DNA of 49,146 nucleotides from Butyrivibrio sp. (GTDB taxonomy: Bacteria > Bacillota > Clostridia > Lachnospirales > Lachnospiraceae): contig SVFZ01000023.1 of NCBI GenBank assembly GCA_015056585.1, positions 1-49,146 on the forward strand, in the 5' to 3' direction. Of the stretch, positions 25,707-34,822 are shown piece by piece. Both the position numbers and the translations under genes were made by a program. The notes beneath the pieces were generated by a model. That model saw nothing but the letters and a program-made list of their open reading frames with translations. It ran no database searches and was not told the DNA's origin. Position 1 is the first letter of the stretch. The number at the start of each line of letters is the position of its first letter.

Positions 25707-26366
25707 ATGCGAAATAAAGTTTTTTTACTGATTACAATTATATTTATACTAACCGGTTGCAGCTGCGCTGACTCAGAGGTTCTTCTTAATGAGGAGAATT
25801 TGAATGGGCAGGAAGATGCAGCCTTTTTGGCATCTGATGACACAAAAGACTCTTCTGATGAGCAGGATATTGAAACTTCGAGGACTATCTTTGTATATGT
25901 CTGCGGAGAAGTTAAATGTCCCGGAGTATATGAACTTGATTTTGACAGCAGAGTTATAGATGCAGTATCCGCTGCAGGTGGAATTTTGGATACGGCTGAT
26001 GATACTTTTGTTAATCTGGCAGCGCCACTTGAAGACGGGATAAAACTTAGGATTCCGTCAAAAGAGGAGATTCAGGCAGGGCCTGATGACCTAAAGGCCG
26101 AGGGAAGCCTGAGTGAAGAATATGTGATCAGCAAGACCATAACAGGAGATGCTGGCAATTTGGGTGGTGGCAACGGTCTTATAAATATTAATACTGCAAC
26201 TGCCGCGGAACTTACGGGCATTCCGGGAATCGGAGAGTCAATAGCCGGAAAGATTGTAAAGTATCGTGAAGAAAACGGAAAGTTTTCCTGTACTGAAGAT
26301 ATTATGAAGATCAGCGGTATCAAAGACAAACTGTATCAGAAGATAAAAGACATGATAACTGTTTGA
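25707..26366 (+). CDS. comEA: ComEA-like lipoprotein, SLBB plus helix-hairpin-helix
   Basis: DNA-receptor-type protein of the competence system. The 219 residues begin with a lipoprotein signal (LTGC, lipid Cys18), then an acidic linker, an SLBB domain (VYVCGEVKCPGVYEL, about residues 60-125), and the C-terminal DNA-binding double helix-hairpin-helix (ININTATAAELTGIPGIGESIAGKIV). ATG 25707 is preceded by GGAGG and is preferred over the in-frame ATG 25674. A lipid anchor differs from the single transmembrane helix usual in Bacillus ComEA. The partner comEC is 3 kb downstream, separated by a two-component unit. Confidence 0.9.
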   Translation: MRNKVFLLITIIFILTGCSCADSEVLLNEENLNGQEDAAFLASDDTKDSSDEQDIETSRTIFVYVCGEVKCPGVYELDFDSRVIDAVSAAGGILDTADDTFVNLAAPLEDGIKLRIPSKEEIQAGPDDLKAEGSLSEEYVISKTITGDAGNLGGGNGLININTATAAELTGIPGIGESIAGKIVKYREENGKFSCTEDIMKISGIKDKLYQKIKDMITV

Positions 26367-26380
26367 ATATGGAGATAAGT

Positions 26381-27061
26381 ATGAGCAAGAAGGCATTAAT
26401 TGTTGATGATGAAAAGACTATTGTAAAGGGCATAAAGTTTAGCCTTGAGCAGGATGATATAGTAGTTGACTGTGCCTACGACGGACAGGAGGCTCTTGAT
26501 ATGGCCAGAGCCAATGAGTATGACATTATTCTTCTTGATGTTATGCTGCCTGTAATGAGTGGATTTGAAGTTTGCCAGCAGATCAGGGAATTTTCATCTG
26601 TTCCGATCATTATGCTTACGGCTAAGGGAGATGATATGGACAAGATTCTGGGCCTTGAATATGGTGCTGATGACTATATTACCAAGCCCTTTAATATCCT
26701 TGAAGTTAAGGCCAGGATCAAGGCAATTATGCGCAGAACTCATAAGGAGTCTGAAAATTCCGGAGTAATGGTCTATGGCGACCTTAAGCTTAATGAACAG
26801 TATAGAAGAGTATTTGTCGGCAGCAAAGAAATAAATGTTACCAGCAGAGAGTATGAACTGTTAGAGCTTTTGGCTTCTACCCCGGGAAAGGTATACTCGA
26901 GAGAAGAGCTTTTAACTACAATCTGGGGTGATGATTATCCGGGAGATGCCAGAACTGTTGACGTTCACATCAGAAGACTCAGAGAGAAACTTGAGTCCAA
27001 GCCCAGTGATCCAAGATATGTTCGCACCAAATGGGGAAGCGGATACTATTTTCAGGCGTAA
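26381..27061 (+). CDS. OmpR/PhoB-family response regulator
   Basis: Receiver with Asp9-Asp10, phospho-acceptor Asp53 (LLDVMLP) and Lys102 (TKPF), followed by a winged-helix DNA-binding domain with the recognition region EELLTTIWGDDYPGDARTVDVHIRRLREKLE. 226 residues. ATG 26381 is preferred over upstream starts because GGAG lies ten bases before it. It begins 14 bases after comEA and is followed immediately by its cognate sensor kinase. The general layout is that of WalR/PhoP/MtrA-type regulators; the target genes cannot be named from sequence. Confidence 0.93.
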   Translation: MSKKALIVDDEKTIVKGIKFSLEQDDIVVDCAYDGQEALDMARANEYDIILLDVMLPVMSGFEVCQQIREFSSVPIIMLTAKGDDMDKILGLEYGADDYITKPFNILEVKARIKAIMRRTHKESENSGVMVYGDLKLNEQYRRVFVGSKEINVTSREYELLELLASTPGKVYSREELLTTIWGDDYPGDARTVDVHIRRLREKLESKPSDPRYVRTKWGSGYYFQA

Positions 27062-28570
27062 ATGAAAGCTGTTATGAATAATACATACAATGTTTTAAAG
27101 ATCAAAGATCTTTTCAAAAGTCTACGGGCACGTTTCTTCATAATATTGTCTGTTACGGGTGTGGTTTCATGCTTGTGCATGCACTGGATCATTCTGGACA
27201 GTTATGAGGATCGTGCTGTCAGTGTCAAAGCGACTGAAGTACAGACTCAGCTGAGAATTTTGGCAAATCACCTGATCTTTTATAATTATTTACAGAGCCC
27301 ATCATCGGATGTTATAAATGCTGAGCTGGATATACTGGCTAACCTTTATGACGGACGTGTGATGGTTATTAATGATGATCTTAAGGTAGTTAAGGATACT
27401 TACAATATTAGTCAGGGTAAGACTATTATTTCGGAAGAGGTCGTAAACTGCTTAAAGACGGGCAGTAGAGGACTTTTGTCAAAATATGACCAGAGTAACG
27501 GCTATATTGAGCTGATAACGCCGATCATTGAATCTGAGGTCATAGAGGAACAGGACGTATCCGAGCACGGAAATCCCAATGAGGTTGTCAGAGGTGTTCT
27601 CCTTACAAGCGTTTCAACAGACACAATTGCCAGAACCATGGAAATTCTTTCCCATCGGGCTGCGATACTGGAGGTGCTCATAGCACTTATAATCATCGTA
27701 TTTGCCGCCCTGGTTTCATATGGACTTTTGAAGCCTTTTGACAGAATCACAGCTGCTATAAATGACATAAAAGAAGGGTATACGGACAAACCTATAGTCG
27801 GACCAAACTATCTTGAGACTGATCAGATTATTAAGGCATTTAATGCACTTTTAAAACGAATGAAGGTGCTTGATGATTCAAGGCAGGAGTTTGTTTCCAA
27901 TGTGTCACATGAGCTTAAAACACCGATAACTTCAATGAAAATTCTTGCGGATTCGCTTCTTACTCAGGAGGAAGTTCCAAATGAGGTTTACAGGGAATTT
28001 ATGACTGATATCAGCCAGGAAGTTGACAGAGAGGATAAGATAATCAACGACCTTCTGGCTTTGGTTAAGATGGATAAAACATCTGCCGGATTATCAATTA
28101 CTTCAGTGGATGTGGTAGCACTGACTGAGAATGTTCTAAAAAGAATGCGTCCAATTGCAAAAGAGCATAATATCGATCTGATCTTAGAGAGTAAAAGAGC
28201 TATAACAGCTGAAATTGACGAGGTAAAAATATCTCTTGTTATCATGAATCTTGTTGAAAATGCCATTAAATACAACAAGGACAATGGCTTTGTCAGGGTA
28301 GAACTTGACGCTGACCATCAGTATTTTTACCTGTCTGTTGTTGACTCGGGAGTGGGAATTCCCGAGGAATCAATTGACCATATTTATGAAAGGTTTTATC
28401 GCGTGGATAAATCCAGGTCAAGAGAGATCGGTGGCACAGGACTTGGACTTTCAATCGCCAGAAATGCAGTTATTATGCACAGGGGATCTATTGATGTTAA
28501 GAGCACGCTGGGAGAGGGAACAACATTTATAGTAAAAATCCCACTTACAAGTGTTGGAGCAAAACAATGA
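27062..28570 (+). CDS. Sensor histidine kinase
   Basis: Membrane sensor kinase paired with the preceding regulator. Two transmembrane helices (about residues 23-45 and 200-222) enclose an extracytoplasmic sensing region of about 155 residues. Then come a HAMP segment, the HisKA helix with phosphorylated His283 (VSNVSHELKTPITSM), and the ATPase with N box LVENAIKYNKDNG, DSGVGIPEE and GGTGLGLSIA. Length 502. The start directly abuts the regulator stop; ATG 27074 is an alternative. The four-base ATGA overlap at its end ties it to the GerMN lipoprotein, a likely accessory of the same signalling unit. Confidence 0.93.
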   Translation: MKAVMNNTYNVLKIKDLFKSLRARFFIILSVTGVVSCLCMHWIILDSYEDRAVSVKATEVQTQLRILANHLIFYNYLQSPSSDVINAELDILANLYDGRVMVINDDLKVVKDTYNISQGKTIISEEVVNCLKTGSRGLLSKYDQSNGYIELITPIIESEVIEEQDVSEHGNPNEVVRGVLLTSVSTDTIARTMEILSHRAAILEVLIALIIIVFAALVSYGLLKPFDRITAAINDIKEGYTDKPIVGPNYLETDQIIKAFNALLKRMKVLDDSRQEFVSNVSHELKTPITSMKILADSLLTQEEVPNEVYREFMTDISQEVDREDKIINDLLALVKMDKTSAGLSITSVDVVALTENVLKRMRPIAKEHNIDLILESKRAITAEIDEVKISLVIMNLVENAIKYNKDNGFVRVELDADHQYFYLSVVDSGVGIPEESIDHIYERFYRVDKSRSREIGGTGLGLSIARNAVIMHRGSIDVKSTLGEGTTFIVKIPLTSVGAKQ

Positions 28571-29538
28571 TAAATAAGGTAAAAACCTTGAAAAAGTATA
28601 TAAGGAACCGCTTTGTTTCCAAAAGTGCAAGAATTATATCATGTTTTGCGCTTTTCTTGTGCTGCATTATTTTAAGTGCATGCGGAAAAGATGATACACC
28701 CTCTGAAGATGCTATTAGCGTTTACTATGTAAACAGCAGCGAAACCGGAATTGTATCCAAGAGCTATGAGCTTGAGGCTGATAAGGACGATACAGAGGCA
28801 GCAATAGATGAACTTATTGAGGTTCTCGGAACAATGCCCGACAGACTTGAGTATGAGGCTCCGATTTCAGGAGATATCAAGCTTGTAGGATATTCATTAC
28901 ATGATAAGCTTCTTACGCTGAATTTTGCTTCTAAATATTCACAACTTGGAAGAACAATTGAGATACTGGACAGAGCTGCTATAGTACGAACATTTACGCA
29001 GCTGGATGATGTGGATTATGTCAATTTCCAGGTTGAGGGCAGTCCCATCACCGACCATTATGGAAATGTGATCGGAAATATGTCTGCCGATACTTTTATT
29101 TATAATGTCGGCAATGAAATAAATACTTATGAAAAGGTTGAGCTTCGGCTTTACTTTGCATCTGAAGAAGGAAACAAGCTTATTCCCGTTTACAGGTCAG
29201 TAGTTTACAATAGTAATATTTCTATGGAGAAGCTTGCTGTTGAGCAGATCATAAGCGGACCAAACAGTGACATTGCATATCCGACGATATCAAAAGATGC
29301 AAAAGTAAAGAGTATCAATGTTAAAGACGGAGTATGCTACATCGATCTTGATCAGGAGTTCTTAAACCAGCCTAATCATGTAACAGCTGAAACTGCAATT
29401 TACTCCATAGTCAATACCGTTACCGAGTTGCCGAATATAAATAAAGTTGTTTTCTCTGTTAATGGACAGGACTCATTTCAGTTTATGGACTTTATGATTT
29501 CCGGCGCATATGAGAGAAACCTGGATATTATCGAATAA
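28567..29538 (+). CDS. GerMN-domain lipoprotein
   Basis: Exported lipoprotein, signal peptide ending in the lipobox LSAC (lipid Cys39). The mature part has two repeats of the GerMN type (about residues 50-180 and 185-315), recognisable by the spaced IDELIEVLGTMP and AVEQIISGPNSD helices and the VCYIDLDQEF and LTLNFASKY strands. In Bacillus GerM acts in spore cortex or forespore processes; in mycobacteria LpqB (GerMN plus propeller) modulates the MtrAB two-component system. Here it overlaps the sensor kinase gene (ATGA), so it is inferred to be an accessory of that kinase. It lacks a propeller domain. Confidence 0.85.
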   Translation: MINKVKTLKKYIRNRFVSKSARIISCFALFLCCIILSACGKDDTPSEDAISVYYVNSSETGIVSKSYELEADKDDTEAAIDELIEVLGTMPDRLEYEAPISGDIKLVGYSLHDKLLTLNFASKYSQLGRTIEILDRAAIVRTFTQLDDVDYVNFQVEGSPITDHYGNVIGNMSADTFIYNVGNEINTYEKVELRLYFASEEGNKLIPVYRSVVYNSNISMEKLAVEQIISGPNSDIAYPTISKDAKVKSINVKDGVCYIDLDQEFLNQPNHVTAETAIYSIVNTVTELPNINKVVFSVNGQDSFQFMDFMISGAYERNLDIIE

Positions 29539-29557
29539 TATTTTTTAGGAGATTGTA

Positions 29558-31888
29558 TTGAAACGACCGTTATTTATTGCTTCACTGGTAATAACGGCGA
29601 TTGTCTTTATATATCTGGAACTTTTTTTATCTGAATATCTGATGGATTATTCTGATAGTTTTGATGGAAGTGAGATTATCCTTTCCGGCATCGTGACGGA
29701 TAAGGCTCTTAAGAAGGATTATCTTGGAAATTTCACTACCGTTGTCTATATTACCCCGTTTAATACATCAATTGGAAAGAGTAAGTATATTGCACTTAAT
29801 CTGAATGCGGATGAACCCCGTTTACCTGTGATAGGAGAATCGGTCAAGGTAAAAGGCAGGGTTTGTCTTTTTAGTAGTGCAAGAAATCCCGGTGAATTTG
29901 ACACTCGCCTTTATTACGCAACACTTAAAATTGCATATGAAATTAAAAATGCCAAGATACTTAAAAGAGATGGAAAAGAAAACTATGTCCATGAGGGACT
30001 TTTTGTACTCAGGTCAAGGCTTGAAAGAGTTCTTGACAGCTGCTTAAACTATGACGATGCTGCCGTAATGAAAGCAATCCTCCTGGGGGATAAGGCTTTT
30101 ATGTCAAGCAAGGTAAAAGAACTGTATAAAAACAACGGCATCATTCATATTCTGGCAGTAAGCGGACTGCATATTTCCCTGATAGGCATGGGACTGTACA
30201 GGCTGCTCAGGAAAGGCGGATGTAAAAACTTTGCGGCTTCAATGACATCTATTATCATCATGTATCTGTATGGTCAGATGTGTGGGATGAGCAGTTCCGC
30301 TTTTAGGGCGGTTTTCATGTTTGCAATCAGGCTGTTGGCACCCATGGCGGGAAGAACATATGATATGCTTTCAGCCCTTGCCATTTCAGAAATTATGCTC
30401 CTTGTTGATAAACCGCTTCTTGTGTATAACAGTGGATTTTTATTTTCCTTCGGAGCTGTTCTTGGAATTGCACTTGTTATGCCATCTTTGAAACTTTTGT
30501 CAGCTAAAACTTCAAATCCTCTCAAAGAAAAGCTGAGATTTGCAGATGACCCCGGAGATCCGTTTTGGAAAACAGTACTTGAAAAAACAGGTGCATCACT
30601 TCTTGTCAGCGTATCGGTATTTTTGGTGACTCTTCCCGTATATATGAGCTTTTACTATACCTATCCGGTATATTCCATATTTCTTAATCTCATTATCCTG
30701 CCAATGATGGGACCGATAATGGTCATTGGAATGTGCATGATACCGGCAGGCGGTCTGTTTCCTCCTTTGGGAACAGCACTTGGATCTTTAGTGCATTTTA
30801 TACTTTGGATCATCGGTCTTTTGTGTAGTATTACCGGCAAAATTCCGGGGAAAACCTGGTATATGGGACATGCAAAAGGCTGGAAGATATGGATGTATGC
30901 TCTGCTTCTTTGTTTATTCCTTTTGCTTTGGGATATTGAGACAGACGATGGTGTTATTCAAAAGCTTAAGGATAAACTTGGAAAAGACTTTGAAAAACAC
31001 CTGAGATTTATGGATGCCTTCAGGTTTGGAATCCTCGCTTTGGCTCTTTTTGTCCTTATCATAAACCCTTCTTACGGCCTCTCGATTACCATGATGGACG
31101 TGGATCAGGGAGATGGGATTCTGATTTCCAAGGACGGTAGCAATATTCTTATCGATGGAGGAAGCACCGGAAAAAAGAATGTTGGAAAGTACTCAATCAT
31201 ACCATTTTTAAAATATCAGGGGGTTGGAACAATTGATGCGGCTATTATAACCCATGAAGACCTGGACCATATTTCCGGGGTTCTTGAAATAATGGATGAT
31301 ATGGAAAGCGGTGGCATAAGGATAAGTACTCTTATATTACCTGACATAAATGAAAAGTGCAGAGGAGAAAACTATCGCAAACTGCAGGAAAGGGCAGAGC
31401 AGCTTAAAATCAAAGTGAAATATATAAGCTGCGGACAGACTGTTTCTTTCCGGGGAGTCAGCTTTTTATGTATAAATCCTGCAAAGAATATGATAACAGA
31501 TGGTGCTAATGCTTATTCTACGGTTCTTTTGATGAAATATGGCTCGTTTTCGGCTCTTTTTACAGGGGATGTGGAAGAGGAGGGGCAAGAACATATTTTA
31601 AAAGATTTAAGAGCAAATAAAGAGCTTTTTAAAGAACTGACAATGCTTAAAGTTGCCCATCACGGTTCAATGTACACCACCAATGAGGAGTTTCTTGATA
31701 TATTAAGACCAAAGATAGCAGTTATAAGCTGTGGCAGAAACAACAGATACGGTCATCCCCACGGGGAACTTCTAAGGCGCCTTGAAGAGAAAAATGTGAA
31801 GGTGTACCGAACCGATAAAAACGGTGCTATTTCGATAAATGTGAGGAAAAACAGGATGGATATCCGCACAATGCTTAGTGTAAAATAG
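29558..31888 (+). CDS. comEC: ComEC/Rec2 competence DNA channel
   Basis: Inner-membrane channel for uptake of single-stranded DNA. The 776 residues have an N-terminal OB-like DUF4131 region, the multi-pass Competence domain with HILAVSGLHISLIGMG (about residues 195-210), and a C-terminal metallo-beta-lactamase-fold domain (MMDVDQGDGILI, THEDLDHISG, VAHHGS) likely to act as a nuclease. The start is TTG at 29558, eight or so bases after TAGGAG. It is the downstream gene of comEA-RR-HK-GerMN and is followed by holA, a common Firmicute pairing. Confidence 0.94.
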   Translation: MKRPLFIASLVITAIVFIYLELFLSEYLMDYSDSFDGSEIILSGIVTDKALKKDYLGNFTTVVYITPFNTSIGKSKYIALNLNADEPRLPVIGESVKVKGRVCLFSSARNPGEFDTRLYYATLKIAYEIKNAKILKRDGKENYVHEGLFVLRSRLERVLDSCLNYDDAAVMKAILLGDKAFMSSKVKELYKNNGIIHILAVSGLHISLIGMGLYRLLRKGGCKNFAASMTSIIIMYLYGQMCGMSSSAFRAVFMFAIRLLAPMAGRTYDMLSALAISEIMLLVDKPLLVYNSGFLFSFGAVLGIALVMPSLKLLSAKTSNPLKEKLRFADDPGDPFWKTVLEKTGASLLVSVSVFLVTLPVYMSFYYTYPVYSIFLNLIILPMMGPIMVIGMCMIPAGGLFPPLGTALGSLVHFILWIIGLLCSITGKIPGKTWYMGHAKGWKIWMYALLLCLFLLLWDIETDDGVIQKLKDKLGKDFEKHLRFMDAFRFGILALALFVLIINPSYGLSITMMDVDQGDGILISKDGSNILIDGGSTGKKNVGKYSIIPFLKYQGVGTIDAAIITHEDLDHISGVLEIMDDMESGGIRISTLILPDINEKCRGENYRKLQERAEQLKIKVKYISCGQTVSFRGVSFLCINPAKNMITDGANAYSTVLLMKYGSFSALFTGDVEEEGQEHILKDLRANKELFKELTMLKVAHHGSMYTTNEEFLDILRPKIAVISCGRNNRYGHPHGELLRRLEEKNVKVYRTDKNGAISINVRKNRMDIRTMLSVK

Positions 31889-31926
31889 AAGCTAATTATG
31901 ATAGCATAGTAACTGGAGTGAAAATT

Positions 31927-32952
31927 ATGGCATCTAAAACAACGGACTTTCCCGTTAAGCAAAGACAACTGAATGAAGATATTAAGAGCGGAACTTTCAA
32001 GCGATGCTATCTTATCTATGGTGAAGAGGCTTACCTTCGAAATCAGAACAGAGACAAGCTGGTAAAGGCTCTTTCCGGTGATGTGAACTCCATGAATTTT
32101 AACAGATATGAGGGAGATGCCGCTGACCCGGCGCAGATCATAGATATGGCAGAGACCATGCCGTTTCTTTCCGATAAGAGGGTAATACTTGTTGAGAACA
32201 GTGGCTTTTTTAAGAATGGATGCCCTGAGCTTGCTGAATACTTAAAGGCTCCTTCAGAAACCACCTTCTTTATATTTGCCGAAAAGGAAGTGGATAAGAG
32301 AAAGGATATGTATAAAGTCCTTTCAAAGACAGGATTTGAGATGAGCTGCGACGCTCAGGATGAGAACACCTTAAAGACATGGATTGCTTCGAAAGTAAGA
32401 AATGAAGGAAAAACCATTTCTCCGAGGGCTCTTGCATTTATGCTGGAAAGAGTGGGAACTGATATGTCAAATATCAGCACTGAGCTTGAAAAGCTTATAT
32501 GCTACTGCCTGGATAAAAATGAGATCACGGAAGGCGACATAGATGCTGTCTGTGCAAACTGGCTGACCAACCGTATTTTTGCAATGACGGATGCTATAGC
32601 GGATCAGAATCAGAAAAGAGCAATAGATTTATATTATGATCTTCTTGCACTAAAAGAACCTCCTGCGAAAATACTGGCGCTGATAGCCAGGCAGTTCAAC
32701 CTTATGCTTCAGGCAAAAGAGCTTAGTTCAAACCACAGAGACAATTCTACTATTGCAAGCGCTTTGAAGATTGCCCCCTTTCTTGTTTCAAAATATACAG
32801 GCTGGGCAAGAAACTTTACTTTTGAAGAACTTAAGGCTGCCCTTGAAATGTGTGTATCCAATGATGAGGCTGTAAAGACCGGTAAACTTGATTATGTCAT
32901 AAGCGTGGAAATGGTGATAGTAAAGTGTGCCTCACTAAAAAAATCGCAGTAA
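31927..32952 (+). CDS. holA: DNA polymerase III delta subunit
   Basis: Clamp-loader subunit that opens the beta clamp. The N-terminus KRCYLIYGEEAYLRNQNRDKL is the family opening; a delta-type C-terminal collar (DVICANW-like DIDAVCANWLTNRIFAMTDAIADQN, then LKEPPAKILALIARQFNLMLQ) follows. Length 341. I prefer ATG 31927 over GTG 31918 because GGAG sits at 31915-31918, a proper distance. It follows comEC by 38 bases, the standard Firmicute arrangement. rpsT, often next, is not found here. Confidence 0.93.
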   Translation: MASKTTDFPVKQRQLNEDIKSGTFKRCYLIYGEEAYLRNQNRDKLVKALSGDVNSMNFNRYEGDAADPAQIIDMAETMPFLSDKRVILVENSGFFKNGCPELAEYLKAPSETTFFIFAEKEVDKRKDMYKVLSKTGFEMSCDAQDENTLKTWIASKVRNEGKTISPRALAFMLERVGTDMSNISTELEKLICYCLDKNEITEGDIDAVCANWLTNRIFAMTDAIADQNQKRAIDLYYDLLALKEPPAKILALIARQFNLMLQAKELSSNHRDNSTIASALKIAPFLVSKYTGWARNFTFEELKAALEMCVSNDEAVKTGKLDYVISVEMVIVKCASLKKSQ

Positions 32953-32973
32953 GATCGCAAGAGCGTAACAAAT

Positions 32974-33002
32974 TTGAAAATAAATTCACAATGCCTTATA
33001 CT
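32974..33002 (+). promoter_or_regulatory. Sigma-A-type promoter for the DUF1653 gene
   Basis: TTGAAA (32974-32979), a 17-base spacer and TATACT (32997-33002). It separates holA from the following DUF1653-glycosyltransferase-PAP2 group. Confidence 0.7.
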
Positions 33003-33055
33003 ATATAAAGTTAGGGATTTGATCATGAATCTATATCTAGTGCGGAGGATATAAA

Positions 33056-33733
33056 GTGGGAAGAACAAAGCCTGAACCCCAGCAGCTTTACAAGCATTTT
33101 AAGAATAAAATGTATCAGATTGTCTCTATTGCCATTCATTCCGAGACAAGAGAGGAAATGGTTGTTTACCAGGCTCTGTATGGGGACTATAAGGTATATG
33201 TCAGACCTCTTGATATGTTTATGTCCGAAGTAGACAGGAATAAATATCCTGATGTTAAGCAGAAATACCGTTTTGAGAGGGTTGACTCAAACGGGATTAG
33301 TCTGGAAGAGGATAGTTCCGGGGATAATACTTCTTTTGACAGGGTGGTAAGACCATCTGTTAATGAACATATTGAAGCTGTAAAGGCAGTGGGCAGAAGC
33401 GAGGAAACCCATGGAACCCTGGAAGAAGAGCGGACTAAATTCAGAAATGAGCCTTACAAGCCCTCGGATGTCATGGAAAAGAGTGTGGATGAAGAGGCTA
33501 AGGAACTAAATCTTGATCCTCTCGTTATTGAATTTATGGATGCAGATCTGGCGGCCGAAAAAAATGATATTTTATCAAAGCTTCGCCCGATAATAACAAA
33601 TGATATGATTGATATAATGGCCATGTCCCTTGGAGTGGTTGTGAATGAGGGAGATGTCTATGACAGGTACAATGATCTTAGAACCTGCCTTGCGACTATG
33701 GAAAAATTTGAGAGCAGTAGATTAAGGAGTTAA
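33056..33733 (+). CDS. DUF1653-domain protein with an unassigned C-terminal region
   Basis: The N-terminal ~75 residues match DUF1653 (QLYKHFKNKMYQIVSIAIHSETREEMVVYQALYGD, then KVYVRPLDMFM), a small beta domain of unknown function. The remaining 150 residues are acidic and not recognised, ending in a helical region (LNLDPLVIEFMDADLAAEKNDILSKL to the C-terminus). No signal or membrane segment. The start is GTG with GCGGAGG upstream. It is seven bases before the glycosyltransferase gene, so co-transcribed. Function unknown. Confidence 0.78.
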   Translation: MGRTKPEPQQLYKHFKNKMYQIVSIAIHSETREEMVVYQALYGDYKVYVRPLDMFMSEVDRNKYPDVKQKYRFERVDSNGISLEEDSSGDNTSFDRVVRPSVNEHIEAVKAVGRSEETHGTLEEERTKFRNEPYKPSDVMEKSVDEEAKELNLDPLVIEFMDADLAAEKNDILSKLRPIITNDMIDIMAMSLGVVVNEGDVYDRYNDLRTCLATMEKFESSRLRS

Positions 33734-33740
33734 TTACGTA

Positions 33741-34766
33741 ATGAAGTTACTTTCAATTGCAGTACCATGTTACAACTCAGAAGCATATATGGAGAAATGT
33801 ATTGAATCATTGCTTGTGGGTGGTGAGGATGTAGAAATCCTTATTGTAGATGATGGATCCAAGGACAGAACAGCAGAAATTGCTGATGAATATGAGAGAA
33901 AGTATCCTACTATTTGTAAGGCTATACACAAACCAAACGGCGGACATGGATCTGCGGTAAATGCAGGTATCGAGAATGCAACAGGTCTCTTTTTCAAAGT
34001 TGTGGATTCAGATGACTGGGTAAAAGAGATAGCTTACAGAAAGATTCTTTCAACTCTTGCAGAGCTTGCCGGTGGTGAGAAACAGCTTGACCTCCTCATC
34101 AGCAACTTTGTCTACAACAAAGTTGGTGAGAAGAGACATAAGGTTATGCGTTATAACACTATGTTCCCGATAGAGCAGCTTTTTACATGGAAGGATGTAA
34201 AGAGAACACCTAAGGGACATTACCTTTTGATGCATTCTGTTATTTTCAGAACCAAGCTTTTAAAGCAGTGCGGATTAAAGCTTCCCGAGCATACCTTTTA
34301 TGTAGATAATATCTATGTTTTTAACCCGCTTCCATTTGTTAAGAACATGTATTATCTGGATGTCAACTTCTATTACTACTATATTGGCAGAGCCGATCAG
34401 TCGGTTAATCAAAAGATAATGCTCTCCCGTATCGATCAGCAGATCAGGGTCAATAAGCTTATGATTGATTATTATGTTGAAAACTACGGCATGATCCGCT
34501 CACAGAAAGAGCGTCATAAGTACATGTTCAACTATTTGGAGATTATAACAGCTATTTCTTCAGTGCTGCTTATAACTGAGGATACACCTGAAAATCTTGC
34601 CAAGAGAAAAGAATTACTTGACTATATAAAGGAAAAGAATTATCTTTTATACATTAAAATTAGATACAGTATTGAAGGAACTTACATCTATCTTCCCGGA
34701 AAAGGCGGTAGAAAAATAACACTTGCCGGGTATAAGCTTCTTCAGAAGGTATTCCACTTTAATTAA
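33741..34766 (+). CDS. Family 2 glycosyltransferase
   Basis: GT-A fold enzyme that transfers a sugar from a nucleotide donor. It begins with LLSIAVPCYNSEAYMEKCIESL, then LIVDDGSKDRT (Asp37-Asp38), KPNGGHGSAVNAGI and the metal-binding VVDSDDW (Asp89, Asp91, Asp92). 341 residues without a clear transmembrane anchor. Acceptor unknown: wall polymer, glycolipid or exopolysaccharide are all possible. The neighbouring PAP2-like and lipid-kinase-family genes make a glycolipid or polyprenyl-linked substrate plausible, as inference. AAGGAG is about 11 bases before the ATG. Confidence 0.92.
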   Translation: MKLLSIAVPCYNSEAYMEKCIESLLVGGEDVEILIVDDGSKDRTAEIADEYERKYPTICKAIHKPNGGHGSAVNAGIENATGLFFKVVDSDDWVKEIAYRKILSTLAELAGGEKQLDLLISNFVYNKVGEKRHKVMRYNTMFPIEQLFTWKDVKRTPKGHYLLMHSVIFRTKLLKQCGLKLPEHTFYVDNIYVFNPLPFVKNMYYLDVNFYYYYIGRADQSVNQKIMLSRIDQQIRVNKLMIDYYVENYGMIRSQKERHKYMFNYLEIITAISSVLLITEDTPENLAKRKELLDYIKEKNYLLYIKIRYSIEGTYIYLPGKGGRKITLAGYKLLQKVFHFN

Positions 34767-34822
34767 AAAGAGTTTTTTGTTTTTTAGCTGTTATTATGTG
34801 GCAGCGATTGAGGAGAAAAATT

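Noticed and set aside
32953..33055. rpsT after holA, expected from other Firmicutes
   Set aside because: The gap is only 103 bases and holds a promoter, with no S20-like frame on either strand.
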